Part shown: one piece after another, positions 58,317 through 64,000 of the stretch
Numbering within the stretch: the stretch's first letter is position 1
How the letters are laid out: every line of letters begins with the position of its first letter
Origin: Saprospiraceae bacterium
Lineage (GTDB): Bacteria; Bacteroidota; Bacteroidia; Chitinophagales; Saprospiraceae
Assembly: GCA_016711125.1 (NCBI GenBank)
Contig: JADJTQ010000011.1
Coordinates: forward strand, 1 to 64,000
DNA length: 64,000 nucleotides
Reading direction: 5' to 3'
The notes under the pieces: generated by a model
Seen by the model: the letters and a program-made list of their open reading frames with translations, nothing else
What the model was told of the DNA's origin: nothing
Database searches by the model: none
Program-made: the position numbers and the translations under genes

Positions 58317-58396
58317 CAAATGTGCGGTACCCGAAAAGCTTCAATTACCGCACATTAAGACCTAAAAAAACCAAACTCAATTTAATTTACAGCTTT
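58317..58396. repeat. Dispersed hairpin repeat, copy 2
   Basis: TGTGCGGTACCCGAAAAGC followed by TTCAATTACCGCACA and an A-rich tail, with a stem TGTGCGGT/ACCGCACA. The arms and loop match copy 1 at 57269-57335, with compensating changes at the stem ends. Confidence 0.65.
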
Positions 58397-58466
58397 TTAT
58401 TGGTTTACAGCTTGCGATTTTATTCACATGTGTACCGGTATACCGGTATCTATGAGTTTAGCCCAC

Positions 58467-59018
58467 CTAATCCACCTTCAAATACTTATACATCGTGGGC
58501 TTACTTATCCCCATCGTCTCACAAATCTCCATCACAGTAAGCTCTTTACTATTGTAAAGCCCCCTGATTTTCTTTTGGGTTGCTTGATCAACTTTTTCCG
58601 GCCGGCCACCCAGCTTACCACGAGCTCGAGCAGCAGTAAGACCGGCCATCGTCCTTTCCCGGATTAAGTTTCGCTCAAATTCAGCCAGGGCACCAAAAAT
58701 GTGAAAGATCAATTTACCGGATGGGGTAGTGGTGTCGATCGCTTCTTGCAGACTTTTAAAAGCTACCTTTTGTTCCTCTAGCTCAGTGACCCATTGAATA
58801 AGATTTTTCAATGACCTGGCCAGCCGATCCAAGCGCCACACCACTAGCGTGTCTCCGTCACGAAGATGCTCTCTCAATTTCGTTAATTCCGGCCGATCGG
58901 ATTTGGTGCCGCTCAGCTTGTCCACATATATTTTCTTACACCCGGCTTTTTTGAGCGCATCGATCTGAAGATCCGGATTTTGATCGGTGGTACTTACTCT
59001 GGCATAACCTAATAACAT
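58467..59018 (-). CDS. Serine recombinase (resolvase/invertase)
   Basis: 183 residues from the ATG at 59018. The catalytic Ser is in GYARVSTTDQ. Other conserved parts are DKLSGTKSDRPEL, VWRLDRLARSLKNL, SLQEAIDTTTPSGKL, and FERNLIRERTMAGL. The C-terminal DNA-binding helix-turn-helix is VMEICETMGISKPTMYKYL. The length and order are those of plasmid resolvases and Hin-type invertases. A resolvase here fits plasmid multimer resolution or a transposon remnant. A longer frame upstream of 59018 is unlikely, because the family starts at this methionine. Confidence 0.92.
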   Translation of the reverse strand: MLLGYARVSTTDQNPDLQIDALKKAGCKKIYVDKLSGTKSDRPELTKLREHLRDGDTLVVWRLDRLARSLKNLIQWVTELEEQKVAFKSLQEAIDTTTPSGKLIFHIFGALAEFERNLIRERTMAGLTAARARGKLGGRPEKVDQATQKKIRGLYNSKELTVMEICETMGISKPTMYKYLKVD

Positions 59019-59023
59019 GAAAG

Positions 59024-59031
59024 CAAATATA
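59024..59031 (-). promoter_or_regulatory. Candidate -7 box of the resolvase gene
   Basis: TATATTTG on the - strand, only five bases upstream of the chosen ATG. If used, the message would begin at or very near the start codon, that is be leaderless. Confidence 0.45.
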
Positions 59032-59777
59032 CAAGTAAATAAACTTACAACATCCATTAAGTTAATTTACATAGATTATTTAACGGGTTTATTGCCTATA
59101 AAGAGAGTGTTTAAGGGGGTGACCAGGGTAGGAGGGGAGCTGTAAAGAAAACGGCCGTTTTATTTACTACCTGTTGGACACCGAAAGACGCACTACCTGT
59201 ATGATTAGGGCTGTAGAAAACAATCTACAGTAATCGGACCGGAGGTTAGTCTATAGGAAACACCATCTCCTGTTGCTAACGTTTTGCCGTCGTGGTCTTG
59301 TATCAGAATTTGATCTGTCGTAAAAGGAACCTACACGGGCTCCCAGCCGAAAAAATCCTCTTACGTTCTTAAATCGAGGCATATCGATAACAAAAAATCC
59401 AATTCTACTATCGTCTATGTTAGTTCGACATTCAACTTCTATCTGAATCATATGAGGTGGTGGTTGGTTTTATTTTAATTAAAGTGATTAAATTAGAATT
59501 TTAAATTGCTGTGCGCAACTATTTATTCCCCCCCATAAAGACTCATGGTTGTACCCATTCCAAACGATATTCACCGCAGATTCTCGGAAAGGTCACACAC
59601 AAAAAGATTGAAGTGAGTTCCGATTTCTCACAAAACGTAGCCATTATGTGCCCAAAAGATAGATCAGACGTTGAAGTTCTGCTGTCATAGCTCGTATGAA
59701 GGTCTATGGCTACAGATTTAAAAATGCAGCGTACTTCACGTAATAAACAGAAATAGAATCTTACTATCCAAATAGCA
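59032..59777. other. Long region without a convincing gene
   Basis: About 750 bases. Two - strand frames (59251-59451 and 59543-59788) encode 66 and 81 residues without recognisable features; they may be remnants of one decayed gene. There is a 14-base palindrome AAAACGGCCGTTTT at 59148-59161. Confidence 0.4.
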
Positions 59778-60629
59778 TTACTTGTCACTCCTGCTTCTAT
59801 ACTTAAGGCTTATGATGATCAGTGTGTCCTCTAAAAATGTCAACTCATGGTGTTCGAACGGATCGAAGGAGATATGTTCCCCAGGCGTTACTATCCTCTT
59901 TGATAAGTTCTCACTGAAGCTACCTCTTACGCAGTATAAAGTCTCTTCTTCAACATGGTAATGTCTTGGAAAAAATGATCCTTTCCTTGATCTATTGAGA
60001 ATGATCCGGTCTTGATCAAAATCAAGCTGATCAAAATAGGGTATACATACATCTTCCCACTCAAATAAAAGATGATCAGGATCCTTCAATATCCGATCCA
60101 GTACACCTGGTGAAATCTCCTCATAGTAGTCACTGGATATTTCAATAGATCTCCAGTTAATAAATTGACCTTGTTCATCATGCTGCGAAAACTGTATTGC
60201 GGCTTCATTTGTCTTGACAGCTTGAATCTGCATGGACTTCAACTGTGCTATTTCTAACTTCTTAACACTTAAAAGTTCATCCTTTAGCTCGATAATCTCT
60301 TGCAGTCGATTGACCTTTTCCTTCAGGTGTTTATTTTTTTCCCTAAGCACCACTTCTTGTCTCGTCCCATTGCTTTGTCCGTGGTCACTTTGGCCTTCTG
60401 CCGATGCATTTCCGCCCGGCAGATCATCAGTCTGGTCTGAGCCTACAAGATCATCAAGTCTAATGTCCAGTGCCTTGGCCATGTCTGAAAGCAAAGTGAT
60501 TTTGGGTTGCACACCACGAAGCTCATAAGACGAAACGTTGCTTCTTGTTATTCCCAATTTAGCTGCAAAATCGTCTTGGCTCCAGCCTTTTTGTTTTCGA
60601 AACTTTCTAATATTATGAGCAAGACTCAT
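59778..60629 (-). CDS. XRE-type regulator with coiled-coil and cupin sensor domain
   Basis: 283 residues. Residues 1-65 form an HTH_3 domain (KFRKQKGWSQDDFAAKLGITRSN and SNVSSYELRGVQPKI). Residues about 90-135 form a coiled-coil (LREKNKHLKEKVNRLQEIIELKD). The C-terminal 110 residues end in a cupin (FFPRHYHVEEETLYCVRGSF, then VTPGEHISFDPFEHHELTF). The cupin His/Glu residues suggest metal or small-molecule sensing, and the coiled-coil dimerisation. It reads away from the + strand genes that follow and may regulate them. Confidence 0.88.
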   Translation of the reverse strand: MSLAHNIRKFRKQKGWSQDDFAAKLGITRSNVSSYELRGVQPKITLLSDMAKALDIRLDDLVGSDQTDDLPGGNASAEGQSDHGQSNGTRQEVVLREKNKHLKEKVNRLQEIIELKDELLSVKKLEIAQLKSMQIQAVKTNEAAIQFSQHDEQGQFINWRSIEISSDYYEEISPGVLDRILKDPDHLLFEWEDVCIPYFDQLDFDQDRIILNRSRKGSFFPRHYHVEEETLYCVRGSFSENLSKRIVTPGEHISFDPFEHHELTFLEDTLIIISLKYRSRSDK

Positions 60630-60834
60630 CTTTCCTATGATTAATATGTTGTTCGTAATTCAGTAAAGATACTAACTAAATGTGCATATTAGTGACAATT
60701 AATTCTTAATTATAGTTAATTTATTGTTAAAATGATCATAATATTGGCCACATGCTACACGTATTGTTACTACTGTTATACATTTGCGACTCATAAGTGG
60801 CATCCGCATGTCACAAGGATAATCAAATACTTAT

Positions 60835-61050
60835 ATGAAAAATATCAAGGAAATGAAAATTAGACATTTAGTACCACTAGAGTTGGATCCTAGACCACGA
60901 ACCAAAAAAGAGCTGAGCTCCATCACATGCAGAAGTTATGATACCCTCCGCCGTAAGTTAAAAGCGGAAGGAGTGGTAACCTCAAAGTGTCTGATTGAGA
61001 TTCCTGACCAAGAGCTGATACTAGCCCTGATGGGATTTGATGTGATTTGA
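60835..61050 (+). CDS. Small hypothetical protein, possible DNA-binding
   Basis: 71 residues. TKKELSSITCRSYDTLRRKLKAEGV reads like a helix-turn-helix segment. It is divergent from the cupin regulator. The end lies in a short tandem repeat of ATTTGATGTG. No family was recognised. Confidence 0.5.
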   Translation: MKNIKEMKIRHLVPLELDPRPRTKKELSSITCRSYDTLRRKLKAEGVVTSKCLIEIPDQELILALMGFDVI

Positions 61051-61269
61051 TGTGATTTGGATGACGTCAAATTAACCTTTTGCACGATCATGCAAGATTT
61101 TATCTCAAATTGCCAGAATGTACTATTTATTGCTGTTATAATAGTTTGATTGTAGCGTTGTGAGCCCCTACTTTTGCATTATAATTAGATGCGGCGAACT
61201 AGTTCAAACTTCTAATTGTCAGCGTAATTCCGAAAAGCTGTAATAGAGTAGGTGTTCATTAAAAACCTT

Positions 61270-62592
61270 ATGGTAATGTTATTCACTAAACTAAGAGTCA
61301 GGGCTTTGGCCATTGCACTCGCACTAATTACCCTTTCTATTGGGTGTGAAAAAGAATCCGACATCGTCAGATTGGATTCAATAGATAACCAAGAGTACGA
61401 TGTTCATTCTTCAGAAATTGCTCCAATGGATGAAGCATTAAACGGATTGGCCGATTTTTTTGTTCAGGTCTCACAAAACAATCTACTGTTAAATGAAATG
61501 CAGACACTAAGTAGCAGATCAAGATCATACAAAATGCCGGTTTCAGTGGCAGAAGCCATCAGAGACATTAACGAATTTGATTTATCCAGCATCAAAAAGG
61601 CAGACAATGGTAATGCTCGAGAGCATTTTGATTGGCAAAAATTGGTAGAGGACAATCCAACCATCGATATTGAGATTCCAGACTTTAAAGACTTTCCAAG
61701 AAAGGATTGGTCTTTTGATAAGGTCGAGAAGATTGTGGTTGTTGATTCAAAAACAAAAGGTCGTGAAGATGTAGAATTTTATGATGTTTACGATGTTGCG
61801 ACAGGAAAAAAGGAAAAATTATCTGCGGCCGTGCCTCCTGGAAGTTGGGTGATGATACTGAAGGAATCTGATCACAAAATCGCAATTGATCGTAACAGCG
61901 GTAAGTCCCTACATGGAAATCGAATAGAAGTAGATCCTGATAAATTCCTCTATTCCTCTGGGAAATACGATGTCTACACGATTGTCGATGTCTTTTTGGA
62001 ATACAGTGACGAACCAAGTGGGATACCAGATGATAATAATAGTCATGCGCGGTCTTGTCTAAGAGACAGGACATCTAATGATTATATCTCCAAAATACGC
62101 GCTGTATCCTATTATGGCTTAAATCAATGGGCAGAAACAAATGTTATAATACAATCTGACTATGGTTGGACTGAATTCTTTCCTCCAAGTACATGGTCTC
62201 CACAGAAGGCCAATAAGGTTTGGTATGCCCAGAAAATTGATTTTGGTCATAATGGTTCAGTGTGGGACCACTATCTTAATTCAAATGGCCTTGGCACCGA
62301 AATTTTTGAATGGGATAATGCAACAATATCCTCTCGGATGACTTACAACTGGATGGAAATTGATGAGCCCGATACAGAACTAACAAATTCTTTTAATGTC
62401 CCATCGGGTACTGTCAAATACACCGTGAATGGAATCGAATACACACAATCATCCCCTTCGCAGACAACCACATACAAGACCACTCCAAAAAATGACCCAT
62501 TAGGTGCTGCCACAGTAACCTATTGTGACAATTCTTCATGGCCAGGAACCCAATACAACACTGGGTCACTTTTATTCTGGGTTGGAGACTAA
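61270..62592 (+). CDS. Putative lipoprotein of unknown function
   Basis: 440 residues from the ATG at 61270. A signal peptide (VRALAIALALITLSIGC) ends in a lipobox. The mature part has a helical segment (ALNGLADFFVQVSQNNLLLNEMQ), then an acidic region with WQKLVEDNPTIDIEIPDF and a beta-rich C-terminal half (VYTIVDVFLEYSD to GSLLFWVGD). No domain was recognised. A GTG at 61252 is an alternative start. It is followed by a terminator-like hairpin and an outer-membrane protein gene. Confidence 0.7.
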   Translation: MVMLFTKLRVRALAIALALITLSIGCEKESDIVRLDSIDNQEYDVHSSEIAPMDEALNGLADFFVQVSQNNLLLNEMQTLSSRSRSYKMPVSVAEAIRDINEFDLSSIKKADNGNAREHFDWQKLVEDNPTIDIEIPDFKDFPRKDWSFDKVEKIVVVDSKTKGREDVEFYDVYDVATGKKEKLSAAVPPGSWVMILKESDHKIAIDRNSGKSLHGNRIEVDPDKFLYSSGKYDVYTIVDVFLEYSDEPSGIPDDNNSHARSCLRDRTSNDYISKIRAVSYYGLNQWAETNVIIQSDYGWTEFFPPSTWSPQKANKVWYAQKIDFGHNGSVWDHYLNSNGLGTEIFEWDNATISSRMTYNWMEIDEPDTELTNSFNVPSGTVKYTVNGIEYTQSSPSQTTTYKTTPKNDPLGAATVTYCDNSSWPGTQYNTGSLLFWVGD

Positions 62593-62626
62593 AGCGATGC
62601 CTATTTGTAATTAATGGAAAAATTAG

Positions 62627-62662
62627 GTGGACAGGCACAGGATGGATGTCTGTCCACTTTTT
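62627..62662 (+). terminator. Terminator of the lipoprotein gene
   Basis: An 8-bp stem, GTGGACAG with CTGTCCAC, followed by five T, about 35 bases after the stop. Confidence 0.8.
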
Positions 62663-62696
62663 AATAACTCAATAGTTTTCACATAATTTAACAAAA

Positions 62697-63338
62697 ATGA
62701 AACATATCTTCCTTTTGCTACTAGTCCTCTCCAATTGTACATTTATCAGTGCACAAAATTCAGAAGATACATGGATATTGGGAGGAGCTATCGGGTTTGA
62801 TAGATCCCACAATACTTCGTTATCTATCAATTCACCGGAGATTCAATCATCTGACAATGTATTTACTTTCAGACCGTATCTTGCAAAGAGTATCAATGAT
62901 AGGTGGTCAATCGGTCTAGCATCTGATTACTTGCTCGCTATTAATAATTCGGATCTTCTGGAGGATAACAAAACCGGCCGGATCGAGTCACAATCTGCTT
63001 CCTTTGGCGTTTTTGCCCGATACAATCTTTCGAAAGCAGACAAAAATCTAGGCTTCCGGTTAGAACCTTTTTTTTATATGAAATTAGGTAGATCAGCGAT
63101 TCAGGAAAGAGATGTTGAGATATCTAGAGTAAACAGTACTGCATATGGTCTTAATGTTAGGCCTATTATAACCTATAAAATTAGTCCATCCATAAGTCTT
63201 ATTGGCCGGTTGAGTGCTATTGGCTATGAGACAGGCACCTGGAAGATCCAACAACAATCGATTACCAAAGGGTTCTCTTCGTTTACTGGTACGTTTGATG
63301 TCACTAACACACAAATAGGCATTGAGTTCATATTGTAG
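62697..63338 (+). CDS. Outer-membrane beta-barrel protein
   Basis: 213 residues with a signal peptide (IFLLLLVLSNCTFISAQ). Repeated amphipathic strands follow (WILGGAIGFDRS, FRPYLAKSINDRWSIGLASDY, FGVFARYNLS, FRLEPFFYMKLG), closing with an aromatic-free C-terminal strand (TNTQIGIEFIL). The length and layout fit the OmpW/opacity-type small barrels common in Bacteroidota. Probably a surface porin-like protein; the exact role is unknown. Confidence 0.8.
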   Translation: MKHIFLLLLVLSNCTFISAQNSEDTWILGGAIGFDRSHNTSLSINSPEIQSSDNVFTFRPYLAKSINDRWSIGLASDYLLAINNSDLLEDNKTGRIESQSASFGVFARYNLSKADKNLGFRLEPFFYMKLGRSAIQERDVEISRVNSTAYGLNVRPIITYKISPSISLIGRLSAIGYETGTWKIQQQSITKGFSSFTGTFDVTNTQIGIEFIL

Positions 63339-63440
63339 CCTCCTCCTCCACTTGACGGAGATACGGCCCAGATTCATAGTATATTTGCCTTGCATTGCCA
63401 TGGGAAGGTTTTATGCTTATTCTCCATGAATTATCTCTAA

Positions 63441-64000
63441 ATGAATCTGAGACCAGACAAAACTTTAGTGCTACCGATAGTAGTATTTGGCATACTCTAT
63501 CTTTTAATAGCCCTGGTCAACCATTATGCTTTCAGAACATACGCCCTTGATTTAGGGGCTTATACCAACGCACTATATGACTATTATCATTTTAAATGGA
63601 ATGATAGCACCGTCTTTAAAGAAGTAGGTGAAAATCTGTTGGCCGACCATTTTGACCTGTATCTCCCGATCTTTTCACCTTTCGCTCTCGTATTTGGTAC
63701 ATATACGCTTCTAATTGTACAGATTGTGTTCGTGCTCATAGGAGGCGTCGGTGTATTTCGATATTTGAAACTTACGAATACATCTAATTTTGTTGCTTGT
63801 GCTTCTGCAATATATTTCTGGTCGTTCTTTGGCATATTTGCAGCCATTTCTTTTGACTATCATAGCAATGTCATCGCAGCAACTTTGGTTCCATGGTTCT
63901 TTTACCTATTGAAGAAAAGGCAATTGATCAGAACATTTCTATTGCTCCTATTTATCATAATTTCTAAAGAGAACATTTCTCTGTGGATGGCTTTTATTTG
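63441..64000 (+). CDS. DUF2079-like membrane protein, 5' part
   Basis: The frame begins at 63441 and runs off the window, giving 186 residues so far. A first membrane helix (LVLPIVVFGILYLLIALV) is followed by the loop YALDLGAYTNALYDYYHF and NLLADHFDLYLPIFSPFALVFG, the signature of DUF2079 proteins. Further helices follow (IVQIVFVLIGGVGVF). The family is thought to be related to membrane glycosyltransferases, but the reaction is not known. Confidence 0.75.
   Translation, partial: MNLRPDKTLVLPIVVFGILYLLIALVNHYAFRTYALDLGAYTNALYDYYHFKWNDSTVFKEVGENLLADHFDLYLPIFSPFALVFGTYTLLIVQIVFVLIGGVGVFRYLKLTNTSNFVACASAIYFWSFFGIFAAISFDYHSNVIAATLVPWFFYLLKKRQLIRTFLLLLFIIISKENISLWMAFI

Overview
The window looks like a piece of a large plasmid, or plasmid-derived mosaic, from a member of the Bacteroidota, probably Saprospiria-like. 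The evidence is giant RHS proteins with signal peptides, secreted proteins with type IX secretion (T9SS) C-terminal tails, promoter boxes of the Bacteroidota TAnnTTTG type (here TATATTTG), and IS66, IS630 and IS1634-type elements. Two replication or partition modules support a plasmid: an initiator of the Rep_3 type behind ten 21-bp iterons (31.2-33.0 kb), and a ParA gene with a ribbon-helix-helix partner next to AT-rich palindromes (24.9-26.8 kb). The taxonomy is inferred from gene content only. No rRNA or tRNA gene was recognised.

Layout. 0-15.4 kb: contact-toxin region. An RHS tip with a HEAT-like immunity gene reads on +. On - lie a degenerate M43-like secreted protein, a 2.1-kilo-residue RHS protein with a HELSH metallopeptidase tip, its immunity candidate, then an orphan RHS tip split cleanly by an IS66 element (exact 8-bp duplication), and a lipoprotein immunity candidate. 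15.6 kb: a small XRE regulator. 16.3-24.3 kb: a C-rich accessory element of foreign composition, with a DnaB-N/RepA-like ATPase, a tyrosine recombinase fused to an AAA-type ATPase and a membrane tail, GGTGCA repeat arrays, a coupled run of envelope genes and a puzzling 1.5-kb C-rich stretch. A second copy of the recombinase 3' end plus its repeat array lies at 24.5-24.8 kb. 24.9-27.9 kb: partition region with a WGR-domain gene and a decayed methyltransferase.

28.0-47.3 kb: an array of T9SS-secreted gene pairs (a small tail-bearing protein followed by an M43 metallopeptidase). It is interrupted by the Rep module, by an 8-kb restriction-like cassette (MmeI-type methyltransferase, AlbA_2/ATPase protein, SF2 helicase, GIY-YIG nuclease), and by an IS1634-type element inside the third small gene. 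A second, divergent rep 3' end lies on the far side of the restriction cassette, so the region is a cointegrate-like mosaic. 47.3-58.4 kb: a defence island. A sigma factor and a Panacea-like protein read away from a ubiquitin-like operon (Ubl, E2, JAB-E1 fusion, DUF6527). Then come a Septu-like ATPase/HNH pair, a two-domain DUF1508 gene, an HNH-like protein with a membrane protein, and a second DUF1508 gene. 58.5-64 kb: a serine recombinase, an HTH-coiled coil-cupin regulator, a lipoprotein, an outer-membrane barrel protein and the start of a DUF2079-like membrane protein.

A recurrent feature is single-base frameshifts, nearly all placed in short homopolymers, in otherwise well-conserved genes. 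They may be assembly errors or recent decay, so broken genes are described here with their whole extent.
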